Below are positions 37,831-46,174 of a DNA stretch of 64,000 nt, piece after piece. The notes beneath the pieces are model-generated. The model was given only the letters and a program-made list of their open reading frames with translations, had not been told where the DNA came from and made no database searches. Both the position numbers and the translations under genes were made by a program. Every line of letters starts with the position of its first letter. Within the stretch, counting starts at the first letter, position 1. This DNA comes from Hymenobacter perfusus (GTDB lineage Bacteria > Bacteroidota > Bacteroidia > Cytophagales > Hymenobacteraceae). The stretch lies in the NCBI RefSeq assembly GCF_003944765.1, contig NZ_RWIU01000005.1, positions 372,001-436,000 of the forward strand. Reading direction: 5' to 3'.

Positions 37831-38868
37831 ATGACGACGATGAACATGGAAACGAATATCATTCCGCTGATTACTGAAGAGCAGAAGCTGGCTGAGGAAA
37901 CTTGGCGCAAGTCCATTCCGGCCCAGGTGTTTCTGAACTACTTCTTCGCCATCAACTACCACATCCAAGAAGCCGATGACGCCATGGGCGGCCTGCAGCA
38001 CCTGCCGTTCTTCCGGGCGCACCAAGCGGAGTTGGCCGAAACAGACGTGCAGGCCATTACCAAGATGCTGCACGCCTGCTGGAGCACGGAGTACGCCCTT
38101 CGCTCCACAGCCGAGCTCGGTGATGAGGACTACCTGCGCAACGCGTTGCACTGGACCTTCCCACAGGCGTACCACACCATTATGGCCGGGCTGCAGGCGT
38201 TTCTGTACACGGCCGGCGTACGCAGTAACAACCCTTCCCTTATCCGCCGGGAAGTGGGCCGGCTGGTAGTGCGCAACGCGTATCCGCGGCCTATTTCCTT
38301 CTACGCGGCCGGCGCATACGGCGACTTCAGCATTCACCGCCTGCCCCTGGCTGGCTATAAAGCCGGACTACACATTGCGGGCAAAGAAATTGATGCCCAG
38401 GCCCAGATTGGTCAGTTTTTGCGTACTACTCGCAAGATCAAGGCGCAGGCCACCCGCCAACAGGTGCAGGCCAATGCCAACACGGCTATCCGCAGCCAGA
38501 AAACCGGCAAGGTGCTGGACAAGTGGACGGCCGCTCACTGGCAGCAGATTACTTGGCGGCTGGGCTACACTACGCTGTTCGATCTGCTAGGCCGCCTGCG
38601 CATCTCGCAGACCAGCCGCGAGATTGAGCGTTTCGTGGAGGCTGACATCGACTTCAAGCTGTTCCATTACTCGCTACTCAACATCGTGAGCTACCTCAAC
38701 GGCATCCACGAAACATATGTGGCGAAAGCCATGGGCCTGGAGCGCTACCAGCAACTGGTGGCCGAGCTGCCACGGCACCTGCAGCACTCCTTTGTAGAAG
38801 AGCGCCTGCGGACCCGCGTAGCCCCAACCCTGCGCGACGACGAGCCCACGATGCGCATGGCCGCCTAA
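37831..38868 (+). CDS. Unknown 345-aa helical protein
   Basis: The 345-residue soluble protein is predominantly helical and carries no signal or membrane segment. The N-terminal half (about 25-140: SIPAQVFLNYFFAINYHIQE, LHWTFPQAYHTIMAGLQAFL, SLIRREVGRLVV) may be a HEPN- or HTH-like helical bundle; this is a guess from pattern only. The C-terminal part includes HWQQITWRLGYTTLFDLLGRLR and YLNGIHETYVAKAMG. The gene is preceded by 110 bases of AT-rich DNA with a possible -7 element (TATCTTGG), and no partner is adjacent. Alternative starts at 37840 or 37846 would remove only a few residues. Confidence 0.6.
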   Translation: MTTMNMETNIIPLITEEQKLAEETWRKSIPAQVFLNYFFAINYHIQEADDAMGGLQHLPFFRAHQAELAETDVQAITKMLHACWSTEYALRSTAELGDEDYLRNALHWTFPQAYHTIMAGLQAFLYTAGVRSNNPSLIRREVGRLVVRNAYPRPISFYAAGAYGDFSIHRLPLAGYKAGLHIAGKEIDAQAQIGQFLRTTRKIKAQATRQQVQANANTAIRSQKTGKVLDKWTAAHWQQITWRLGYTTLFDLLGRLRISQTSREIERFVEADIDFKLFHYSLLNIVSYLNGIHETYVAKAMGLERYQQLVAELPRHLQHSFVEERLRTRVAPTLRDDEPTMRMAA

Positions 38869-39079
38869 ATCACGGATTTTCCGGATTTCACGGATCCGTT
38901 CTGCTCTGCTTATTTAGTTTCTGACTCCATATACACGTAAGCGCCGGCCCTTTGGGCTGGCGCTTTTTGCTTGTACTTATGCCTGGGAGCAGCCAACATT
39001 AGCGGCCCGGCCCGGTAGTGTATTGCTGAAGGCGGAAAGAAATCCGGTACATCCGGAAAATCCGTCTGAATCCCTGATT
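38868..39079. repeat. Inverted arms of the cacggattttccgg family around an intergenic gap
   Basis: The left copy aatcacggattttccggatt (from 38868) and the right copy ggaaaatccgtctgaatcc (to 39079) are imperfect reverse complements. The left arm begins in the stop codon of the upstream gene, as at 27.5 kb. A terminator hairpin lies between the arms. Confidence 0.6.
38940..38969 (+). terminator. Terminator after the unknown 345-aa gene
   Basis: Arms agcgccggccc and gggctggcgct (one G-T pair) followed by tttt. Confidence 0.75.
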
Positions 39080-39086
39080 ATTTTTG
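39079..39086 (+). promoter_or_regulatory. Bacteroidota -7 element before lysS
   Basis: TATTTTTG matches TAnnTTTG and lies 47 bases upstream of the lysS start codon. Confidence 0.5.
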
Positions 39087-39133
39087 CAGCTTGATTTGTC
39101 CGGCCCCAGGTGGGGCCCGTTACCCCCTCCCCC

Positions 39134-40690
39134 ATGCAGCACCTCAGCGAACAGGAAACCATACGCCGCCAGAAGCTGGACGAACTCCGCAACCTCGGTA
39201 TCGACCCGTATCCGTCCGAGTTGTTCGATGTGAATTTCTATGCGCAGGAAATTCAGGACAACTACCACCCTGAGCTCAACAACTTTCAGGAAGTGAGCCT
39301 GGCTGGCCGGATGATGTCGGTGCGGGTGATGGGTAAGGCCTCGTTTGCTGAGCTGATGGATGCTTCGGGCCGGATTCAGCTCTACATAAACCGCGACGAA
39401 ATCTGCCCCGGCGAAGACAAAACGCTGTACAACTCGGTGTTCAAAAAGTTGGTGGACCTGGGCGACTTCGTGGGCGTAAAAGGCCATGTGTTCAAGACGC
39501 AGGTCGGCGAAACCTCCGTGCACGTTACTAGCTTTCAACTGCTGAGCAAGAGCCTGCGGCCACTGCCAGTGGTAAAAACCCGCAAAGACGAAGCCACGGG
39601 TGAGGAAGTGGTATACGACGGCCTGACCGACCCGGAAACCCGCTACCGCCAGCGTTACGTGGACTTGGTGGTGAACCCCCACGTGCGGGAAGCCTTCATC
39701 AAGCGCACCCAACTGGTGCAGGCCATGCGTAACTACCTCAACGATAAAGGCTACCTGGAGGTAGAAACGCCTATCCTGCAGCCGTTGTATGGCGGCGCGG
39801 CGGCGCGGCCCTTCAAAACCCACCACAACACGCTGGACATGACGCTGTATCTGCGCATTGCCAACGAGCTGTATCTGAAGCGCCTGATTGTGGGTGGCTT
39901 CGATGGTGTGTATGAGTTCAGCAAGGACTTCCGCAATGAGGGCATGAGCCGCTTCCACAACCCCGAGTTCACCCAGATGGAGCTGTACGTGGCGTACAAG
40001 GACTACTACTGGATGATGGACTTGGTGGAGGAAATGGTGGAGAAAGTAGCCCTGGCCCTGCACGGCAAAACGGAAGTGCAGGTGGGCGAAAACCTCATCA
40101 ACTTTCAGCGCCCCTGGAAGCGCTACACCATGGCTGAGTCCATTGAACACTTCACGGGCTTCAACATTGATGGCAAGAGCGAAGACGAGCTGCGCGCTGC
40201 CGCCAAGGACCTGAAAGTAGGCCTCGACCCGAGCATGGGCAAAGCCAAAATCATCGACGAAATCTTCGGGGAGCATGTGGAGCCGAAGCTGATTCAGCCC
40301 ACCTTCATCACCGACTACCCGGTGGAAATGTCGCCGCTGGCCAAGAAGCACCGCAGCAAGCCGGGGTTAGTGGAGCGGTTCGAGGCCATCTGCAACGGCA
40401 AGGAAATCTGCAATGCCTTCTCCGAGCTCAACGACCCCATCGACCAGCGTCAGCGCTTCGAGGACCAGCTGGAGCTAGGCAAGCGCGGCGACACCGAAGC
40501 CATGGTGCTCGACGAGGACTTCCTGCGGGCGCTGGAGTACGGTATGCCGCCTACGGCCGGTCTGGGCATTGGTATCGACCGCCTGAGCATGATCATGACC
40601 AACTCCAACTCCATTCAGGACGTGCTGTTCTTCCCGCAGATGAAGCCGGAAAACACCAAATCGGAAAACGCGCCGAAGCCGGAAGCCTAA
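39134..40690 (+). CDS. lysS: Lysine--tRNA ligase, class II
   Basis: The 518-residue cytoplasmic enzyme charges tRNA-Lys. The N-terminal OB-fold anticodon-binding domain (about 45-150, [21 protein letters not shown]) is followed by the class II core: motif 1 near [26 protein letters not shown], motif 2 [18 protein letters not shown], and motif 3 [24 protein letters not shown] precedes motif 3. The ATG at 39134 gives the standard start [20 protein letters not shown] short acidic/Pro tail ends the protein. It is monocistronic. Confidence 0.97.
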   Translation: MQHLSEQETIRRQKLDELRNLGIDPYPSELFDVNFYAQEIQDNYHPELNNFQEVSLAGRMMSVRVMGKASFAELMDASGRIQLYINRDEICPGEDKTLYNSVFKKLVDLGDFVGVKGHVFKTQVGETSVHVTSFQLLSKSLRPLPVVKTRKDEATGEEVVYDGLTDPETRYRQRYVDLVVNPHVREAFIKRTQLVQAMRNYLNDKGYLEVETPILQPLYGGAAARPFKTHHNTLDMTLYLRIANELYLKRLIVGGFDGVYEFSKDFRNEGMSRFHNPEFTQMELYVAYKDYYWMMDLVEEMVEKVALALHGKTEVQVGENLINFQRPWKRYTMAESIEHFTGFNIDGKSEDELRAAAKDLKVGLDPSMGKAKIIDEIFGEHVEPKLIQPTFITDYPVEMSPLAKKHRSKPGLVERFEAICNGKEICNAFSELNDPIDQRQRFEDQLELGKRGDTEAMVLDEDFLRALEYGMPPTAGLGIGIDRLSMIMTNSNSIQDVLFFPQMKPENTKSENAPKPEA

Positions 40691-40707
40691 CCGGCAACCA
40701 GGGCCGC

Positions 40708-40760
40708 AGTAAAACAGGAGAGCCGCTTGCTGGTGTAGCAAGCGGCTCTCCTGTTTTACT
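40708..40760 (+). terminator. Terminator after lysS
   Basis: Perfect 24-base arms (agtaaaacaggagagccgct at the left) with a 5-base loop, 18 bases after the stop. Confidence 0.9.
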
Positions 40761-40784
40761 GCTCCTCTATAGCCCTAACAAAAA

Positions 40785-40819
40785 GAAAGCCTCCCGCTAA
40801 AATGGTGCGAGAGGCTTTC
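40785..40819. terminator. Second hairpin in the lysS-ytxH gap
   Basis: Arms gaaagcctcccgc and gcgagaggctttc (one mismatch) with a 9-base loop. The rest of the 347-base gap up to 41037 shows no gene or clear signal to me. Confidence 0.5.
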
Positions 40820-41037
40820 CTACTATACAAACGGCTTACCCTTCTGACTGGGGTGTACGGGAGAACTGTGCGATGGACAGCGTGTGATTTTGCTGGCGGG
40901 TTGTTTGACCAGATCCTGCCAGAACCTCCACGAGTCGGCAATTTTACTCACCGTAACCTCTCCAATCTTTTTTCAAGCCGATTATACCGTTTTTTACGAC
41001 TGCTTAGCCTTAAGGGTTGCAGGAGAGGGCTGTTTTT

Positions 41038-41427
41038 TTACGAGGCTTTATACCCTGGAAAGTGCCGCGTATCACCCCCAATGCCGTCGTAATCCGAATC
41101 GTTTTCTTGGGTGTCGTTATCAGTAGCGGTACCGTTGGCAGGGCCGGCGGCGGGCTGGTTCATGGAACTGAGCAAATCATCGGCCGAGGCGCGGTCAGTG
41201 GTGTGCTGCTCAGAATCGGCAGGGGCCTGGTCCTTCAATGAGGCCAGGCGAGATTTACCTTCCTGGAAAAGCTTATTAAGGTCGTCGCTTAGCTTAGAGG
41301 CTGATTTTTTGAGGCCGGAACGGGTTTCGTCGCCAGTTTCGGGGGCCAGCAGCAGGCCAGCAACTATGCCCGCCGTGGCGCCCACCAGCAGGGAGAGAAT
41401 GACTTTGCCTTTCGTGTCGTCTTGCAT
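41038..41427 (-). CDS. YtxH-domain stress protein
   Basis: The 129-residue protein has the YtxH glycine-rich membrane segment at the N-terminus (VILSLLVGATAGIVAGLLLAP), followed by the conserved polar step ETGDETRSGLKKSASKLSDDL and a long amphipathic helix. The C-terminal about 60 residues are acidic, Asn/Asp/Thr-rich and probably disordered. YtxH proteins are small membrane-associated general-stress proteins of uncertain function. It lies downstream of a second YtxH gene on the same strand, separated by a terminator. Confidence 0.82.
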   Translation of the reverse strand: MQDDTKGKVILSLLVGATAGIVAGLLLAPETGDETRSGLKKSASKLSDDLNKLFQEGKSRLASLKDQAPADSEQHTTDRASADDLLSSMNQPAAGPANGTATDNDTQENDSDYDGIGGDTRHFPGYKAS

Positions 41428-41513
41428 GAGAAAAGGAGATTTGAGTGACGGGATAGAGCCGCCGGCTGCAGGCCGGGAGTTTTGTAACGCAGGCCAGCCA
41501 CCGGAGGTTAAAC

Positions 41514-41550
41514 AAAAAGCCGCTCCTTCCGAGGAAAGAGCGGCTTTTTT
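41514..41550 (-). terminator. Terminator between the two YtxH genes
   Basis: Arms aaaaagccgctcctt and aaagagcggctttttt on either side of a short loop; it follows the stop of the upstream minus-strand gene by 15 bases. Confidence 0.8.
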
Positions 41551-41565
41551 GGCTGTTGAAACGGC

Positions 41566-42000
41566 CTACAGGTCGTTCAGCATTTTTACGATTTCGCCTT
41601 TGGCTTTGCCCAGCTTGTTCTGCAGGCGGCCTACCAACTCATCACCTTTACCGTCGGCGTAGTCTAGGTCATCGTCGGTCAGCTGCGCATATTGCTGCTT
41701 CAGCTTGCCTTTGGCGGTATCCCAGTCACCCTGCAGTTTCAGTTTAGCACCGGAGCCACTCAGGCCTAGGTCTTCCAGCTTCTCGATATAGCCTTTGAAC
41801 TTCGAATCGAGGTCTTCACCGTATTTCGAAAGCTGCTCACCCAACTGGCCGCTGTACTTAGTGGCAGCGCTGCCAATTTTTTCGCGGGTGGCTTTGCCTT
41901 TGTCGGGAGCCATCAGCAGACCGGCAATGATGCCAGCACCGGCACCGGCCAAAGCAGCGAGGAGAATTTTACCGGAGTTGTCTTCTTCGTGATACGACAT
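41566..42000 (-). CDS. YtxH-CsbD fusion stress protein
   Basis: The 144-residue protein joins two stress-protein modules. Residues about 8-50 form the YtxH part ([20 protein letters not shown], then [20 protein letters not shown]). Residues about 90-144 resemble CsbD ([40 protein letters not shown]). CsbD is a sigma-B or stress-induced small protein in other bacteria; in Bacteroidota both families respond to envelope or osmotic stress. The start at 42000 ([10 protein letters not shown]) is preferred because the upstream extension to 42159 is not family-like. Confidence 0.82.
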   Translation of the reverse strand: MSYHEEDNSGKILLAALAGAGAGIIAGLLMAPDKGKATREKIGSAATKYSGQLGEQLSKYGEDLDSKFKGYIEKLEDLGLSGSGAKLKLQGDWDTAKGKLKQQYAQLTDDDLDYADGKGDELVGRLQNKLGKAKGEIVKMLNDL

Positions 42001-42254
42001 ATTCGTGGGGGAGAGAAAGGGTTGAAAATAGGGTTGCAAGAGAAGCGGTAACCCAGGCTGCCGAAGCAGAGCGCAGTTTGTTAATGGAGCAAGCTGCGCC
42101 GGATACCGGATATGGGCAACTATACGAAGCCCTGCGGCCGGGGTTTTGCGGCGAAGCAAAAATTAGCATTCAAAAATATACTTTCCGTGCTGATCAGCTG
42201 GGTAGCACTTCCGTATTTTGGCTTATCATCGGCCTTACCACCTATCAACAACTC

Positions 42255-42485
42255 ATGAAAATACACCCTGCCCTACTGGCGCTGCCGCTGTTCCTGGCGG
42301 CCTGCCAGCGCGAAACCGCTCCCACTTCCGATTGTATTGATACCAGCAAAATCCGGAAGGACTCTATCTGTACCATGGAATACGCCCCCGTTTGCGGCTG
42401 CGACGGCAAAACGTACAGCAACCCCTGCCAGGCCACTAACGCTGGCGTTACCAGCTCCACGCCCGGAGCCTGCGCCGGCCAGTAA
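42255..42485 (+). CDS. Kazal-type protease inhibitor lipoprotein
   Basis: The 76-residue product starts with a lipoprotein signal ([20 protein letters not shown], Cys at residue 17). The mature part is one Kazal domain: [20 protein letters not shown], followed by [15 protein letters not shown], with the six-Cys-like spacing and the conserved [12 protein letters not shown] core. Such proteins may inhibit serine proteases at the cell surface. It lies just upstream of a cupin gene on the same strand. Confidence 0.87.
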   Translation: MKIHPALLALPLFLAACQRETAPTSDCIDTSKIRKDSICTMEYAPVCGCDGKTYSNPCQATNAGVTSSTPGACAGQ

Positions 42486-42529
42486 GCCTACGGAGCATCT
42501 TTTTTACCCTGAACTTTCCGCTTTGTCTC

Positions 42530-42901
42530 ATGTCAGAAAAACGTTATTTCCGCCAGCAGAACCCGTTTGTAGTGCCCACCACCGATGGCAAGCTCATTGA
42601 GGAGCACATCGGGCAGGCCAGTACCGGTACCGCCGCGTACAGCGTGGCCCACATGGTGGCCCCGCCCCAGTGGAGCGAGCCGCACCAGCGCCCCGAGTTC
42701 GATGAAGTGACTATTGTAGTGCGGGGACGCAAACGGTTTGAAATTGACGGCGACGTGGTGGAGTTGGGCGCGGGCGAGTCGTTGCTGATTAAGGCCGGGG
42801 CCCGGGTGCGCTACTCCAACCCGTTTAATACTGAGTGCGAATATTGGTCGGTGTGCGTACCGGCCTTCTCGCCCGCTACCGTACACCGGGAGCAGGAATA
42901 A
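42530..42901 (+). CDS. Cupin-domain protein
   Basis: The 123-residue cytoplasmic protein has the conserved beta-barrel cupin pattern: EPHQRPEFDEVTIVVRGRKRFEID (motif 1 with metal-binding His and Glu) and DVVELGAGESLLIKAGARVRYSN (motif 2, lacking the usual His at its end). It may bind a metal or small ligand. It lies 44 bases after the Kazal gene and 62 bases before a dienelactone hydrolase gene. Confidence 0.8.
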   Translation: MSEKRYFRQQNPFVVPTTDGKLIEEHIGQASTGTAAYSVAHMVAPPQWSEPHQRPEFDEVTIVVRGRKRFEIDGDVVELGAGESLLIKAGARVRYSNPFNTECEYWSVCVPAFSPATVHREQE

Positions 42902-42963
42902 CCGCCGCGCCTCCACCGGCATATGCGTAGCTTACTCTTTCTTTTTCACCGTCTTTCTACCCC

Positions 42964-43824
42964 ATGGACCAGCGCATCATCAACCTCTTCGACGAATACA
43001 CCCACGCCCCGCTCAGCCGGCGCGACTTCCTGGACCGGCTGCACAAGCTGGCGGGTGGCGCGGCCCTGGCGGCGGCGGCCCTAGCCGTACTGGAACCCGG
43101 CTACGCCCAGGCCGCCACCGTAAGCGAGCAGGCCGATGATCTGGTGACTGAAGAAGTGACTTGGCCCGGCGAGGCGGGCGTGACCATGAAAGGCTACCTG
43201 GTGCATCCGAAAGGCAAGAAAAAGCGCGGCGCGGTGGTCATCATCCACGAAAACCGGGGCCTCACGCCGCACATCAAGGACGTGACGCGGCGCGTAGCCC
43301 AGGCTGGCTACCTCGCGCTGGGCGTCGATGCGCTGTCAGTGTTCGGGGGCACGCCGGCCAATGAGGACGAGGGCCGCACGCTCATTGGCAAGCTGGATAA
43401 GCAGCAGAACCTGAACAACTACCTGGCCGGCCTGCGCTACCTGCGCCAGCGCCCCGACTCGAACGGCAAGACTGGCTGCGTGGGTTTCTGCTGGGGCGGG
43501 GCCATGGCCAACAGCCTCGCCGTGCACGATGCCCAGCTGAACGCCGCCGTGGCCTACTACGGCACCCAGCCCGCCGCCCCCGAAGCGGCCCGCATCAAGG
43601 CGCACCTGCTGTTGCACTACGCCGGCCTCGATGAGCGGGTAAACGCCGGCAAAGGCGCCTGGGAGGTGGCCCTAAAGGCGGCCGGCGTGAAGTATGAGCA
43701 ATACGTGTACGAAGGCGTCAACCACGCCTTCAACAACGACTCCTCCCCCGCTCGCTACAACGCCGAAGCCGCCCAGCTGGCCTGGAGCCGCACCTTGAAG
43801 CTGTTTAAGGAGCAGTTGGGGTAA
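42964..43824 (+). CDS. Dienelactone hydrolase family protein, Tat-exported
   Basis: The 286-residue protein begins with a twin-arginine signal (LSRRDFLDRLHKLAGGAALA, then AAAALAVLEPGYAQA). The alpha/beta hydrolase core has the catalytic Cys176 in GFCWGG, Asp223 in AGLDERV and His254 in GVNHAFNN, the Cys-Asp-His triad of dienelactone hydrolases. The family hydrolyses 4-carboxymethylenebutenolide and related esters; the substrate here is unknown. A small membrane-protein gene follows after 12 bases. Confidence 0.87.
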   Translation: MDQRIINLFDEYTHAPLSRRDFLDRLHKLAGGAALAAAALAVLEPGYAQAATVSEQADDLVTEEVTWPGEAGVTMKGYLVHPKGKKKRGAVVIIHENRGLTPHIKDVTRRVAQAGYLALGVDALSVFGGTPANEDEGRTLIGKLDKQQNLNNYLAGLRYLRQRPDSNGKTGCVGFCWGGAMANSLAVHDAQLNAAVAYYGTQPAAPEAARIKAHLLLHYAGLDERVNAGKGAWEVALKAAGVKYEQYVYEGVNHAFNNDSSPARYNAEAAQLAWSRTLKLFKEQLG

Positions 43825-43836
43825 TAGCGCCCGGTT

Positions 43837-44139
43837 ATGATTCTATTTATTTCCTTGCTGATTCTTGGGCCACTGCTTTGGATTCTTAGTCTGGTGCTGC
43901 TGAAAAGCTGGCGCTACTTCTGGGTGTATTTCGTGGCTAATCTGGTACTACTGGTTGGCTACCTGGCAATTCTTAGTACCAGCTCACTCCCCTATTTCGG
44001 GCACGATGAGTACGGGCTCCGCCGGCTACTTATCCTAGTGGCAGCCATTATATTACATGCAATGCTAGGCTTTTTCTTCGCTCTTGGTTTCGAGTTTCGT
44101 CAGCGGCGTGGGCGCGGTACCAATTCTATGTTAGAATAG
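43837..44139 (+). CDS. Small inner-membrane protein of unknown function
   Basis: The 100-residue protein is mostly hydrophobic with about three membrane segments (ILFISLLILGPLLWILSLVL, FWVYFVANLVLLVGYLAIL, LLILVAAIILHAMLGFFFAL) and a basic tail RQRRGRGTN. No family is recognised. It lies 12 bases after the dienelactone hydrolase gene and is probably co-transcribed. Confidence 0.65.
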   Translation: MILFISLLILGPLLWILSLVLLKSWRYFWVYFVANLVLLVGYLAILSTSSLPYFGHDEYGLRRLLILVAAIILHAMLGFFFALGFEFRQRRGRGTNSMLE

Positions 44140-44256
44140 ATGTACTGTCAGGCCCTTAATGCACATGACTTGACGGTTCTCATTCCGTAGAATATTCCAG
44201 CGCGCGTTGACTGGTTTTTTAACATACTTCGCACTTTTTACGTGTTTTTTAGCCGC

Positions 44257-44297
44257 ACCGGCCCGCCAGCTTCCCAGCTGCGCGGGCCGGTTTTTTG
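44257..44297 (+). terminator. Terminator after the small membrane protein gene
   Basis: Arms accggcccgc and gcgggccggt with a run of six T. It is the only clear signal in the 345-base gap before the glucanase gene. Confidence 0.8.
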
Positions 44298-44484
44298 CCG
44301 GTTTACAGCGGTTCGGGCGTTGTGCGGTAGGCGTATAAGCTATTCAGCAAGCGACAGTTGACTGGTGGCGGGAGGCTTGCATTTGAGGAGAATTGTGTGA
44401 AACCTTAGCCAACCCCCAAGGCCTCGCCACCGGTTTCCGGCCTGGCTACACCGCTCTTTCGTTCCACCAATTCCCACACAACCA

Positions 44485-45933
44485 ATGAAACACCGGTTTA
44501 CCTCCCTCCTGGGAGCTGCGGCGCTGTACCTGCTCGGCTCCTTTTCCTCCCACGCCCAAACCTACCAGCAGGTGTGGGCCGACGAATTCAACGGCAGCAT
44601 CAGCTCCAGCTGGGTATTTGAAACCGGCGGTGGCGGCTGGGGCAACAACGAGAAGCAGTACTACCAGCGCGCCAACGCCAGCGTGGTGAACGGCATTTTG
44701 CAGATTACGGCTCGCAAGGAGAACGTGGGCGGCTACCCGTACACGTCCTCGCGCATGAAAACGCAGGGCACCAAGGAGTTCAAGTACGGCAAAATTGAGG
44801 CCCGCATGAAGCTCCCGCTGGGCCAGGGCTTGTGGCCAGCTTTCTGGATGCTGGGCAGCAACATCAACACGGTAAGCTGGCCGGCCTGCGGCGAAATCGA
44901 CGTGATGGAGCACATCAACGCCGAGAACAAAGTGTACGGCACCGTGCATTGGGACAGCAACGGCCACGCCGAATACGGCGGCAACATTATCACCTCCCCC
45001 GACGCATACCACGTGTACTCCATTGAGTGGGAGCCGGCCTACATCCGCTGGTTCGTGGATGGGGTGAAGTACCACGAAATCAACATTACGAACAACACCG
45101 GCGGCACCGAGGAATTTCAGCGGCCCTTTTTCCTGCTGCTGAACCTGGCCGTGGCCGGCAACTGGCCGGGCCAGACGGTGGACGAGAGCAAGCTCCCCGC
45201 CACCATGTTCGTGGATTACGTGCGGGTGTTCCAGAAAACCACGGCGGCCACCAGCCGGACCATTCAGGCGGAAAGCTACTCGGCCATGAACGGCATGCAG
45301 CTGGAAACCACCACCGATACCGGCGGCGGCCAGAACGTGGCCTACGTGGACGCCGGCGACTGGCTGGCCTACAACAGCGTAAACTTCCCGACTTCCGGCA
45401 ACTATCTGCTGGAATACCGCGTGGCCAGTCCCTCGGGCGGCACGCTCTCCTCAGACCTGAACGCGGGGGCGGTGCAACTGGGCAACACGGCCATTCCGGC
45501 CACGGGCGGCTGGCAAAACTGGACGACCGTCTCGAAAACCGTGTACATTAATGCGGGTACGTACAACTTCGGCGTATTTGCCCAAACCGGCGGCTGGAAC
45601 CTCAACTGGATTCGGATTACGCCGGCCAGTAGTGCCCGCGCGGCCAGCTCTGCGGCTACGGCCGCCGCCCCGGCCGCAATAACCGGCATTTTCGACGTGG
45701 CGGTGTACCCCAACCCGCAGGTGGCTGGCGCGCCGCTCAGCATTCAGCTGCAAAATGCCGACCTCACCCAGCCTACCACCGTGCAGGTACTGGACGTAAG
45801 CGGCCGGCAGGTATGGCAGCAGACGACCTTTGGCAGCACAGTGGAAGTAAGCCACAGCCTGCCCGGCGGCGTGTATTTGATTCAGGCCACCAACGCCGCC
45901 GGCAAAATCACGAAGAAGCTGGTGGTGCAATAG
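44485..45933 (+). CDS. Secreted GH16 beta-glucanase with CBM6 and T9SS sorting tail
   Basis: The 482-residue protein has a signal peptide (residues 1-24, ending SSHAQ). The GH16 domain (about 28-250) is a laminarinase-type beta-1,3-glucanase: WADEFNG start, AFWMLGSNINTVSWPACG, and the catalytic ExDxxE motif E137-I-D139-V-M-E142-H. A CBM6-type carbohydrate module follows (about 258-378, IQAESYSAMNGMQLETT, YVDAGDWLAYNSVNFP, WNLNWIRI). The end is a T9SS sorting domain (VAVYPNPQVAGAPLSIQ, VYLIQATNAAGKITKKLVV). It would degrade algal or fungal beta-glucans at the cell surface. Confidence 0.93.
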   Translation: MKHRFTSLLGAAALYLLGSFSSHAQTYQQVWADEFNGSISSSWVFETGGGGWGNNEKQYYQRANASVVNGILQITARKENVGGYPYTSSRMKTQGTKEFKYGKIEARMKLPLGQGLWPAFWMLGSNINTVSWPACGEIDVMEHINAENKVYGTVHWDSNGHAEYGGNIITSPDAYHVYSIEWEPAYIRWFVDGVKYHEINITNNTGGTEEFQRPFFLLLNLAVAGNWPGQTVDESKLPATMFVDYVRVFQKTTAATSRTIQAESYSAMNGMQLETTTDTGGGQNVAYVDAGDWLAYNSVNFPTSGNYLLEYRVASPSGGTLSSDLNAGAVQLGNTAIPATGGWQNWTTVSKTVYINAGTYNFGVFAQTGGWNLNWIRITPASSARAASSAATAAAPAAITGIFDVAVYPNPQVAGAPLSIQLQNADLTQPTTVQVLDVSGRQVWQQTTFGSTVEVSHSLPGGVYLIQATNAAGKITKKLVVQ

Positions 45934-46167
45934 GTGAATTTGTGAAGTGGTGAAATTGTGAAAGGACTGTCATTGCGAAGCCGGAGGCCGAATCAATGAC
46001 AGTCCTTCGTAATTCACAAAGCCTTAAAAAGCAGAAAGCCCCTGACGTCCGTGCTGGCGTCAGGGGCTTTTGCGTAGGTCAGAAGTTCGTGCTTCGTGAG
46101 GGAGCTGTCATTGGTTCGCGCTGCTCGCAATGACAATATCCACAATTTCACCCTTCACAATTTCACC
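45933..46167. repeat. Nested palindromic block between glucanase and M28 genes
   Basis: Within about 235 bases lie a perfect 14-base hairpin (45962-45975/45994-46007, aaggactgtcattg), a second hairpin with arms tgtcattg and caatgaca (46106-46135), and outer arms gtggtgaaattgtg and cacaatttcac in opposite orientation. All share the tgtcattg / caatgaca core. A terminator sits between the hairpins. Confidence 0.75.
46035..46070. terminator. Bidirectional terminator between glucanase and M28 genes
   Basis: Perfect 13-base arms aaagcccctgacg and cgtcaggggcttt with a 10-base loop between convergent genes. Confidence 0.85.
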
Positions 46168-46174
46168 ATTCCCG

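Noticed and set aside
38999..40351. 450-codon minus-strand frame opposite lysS
   Set aside because: Antisense shadow of lysS.
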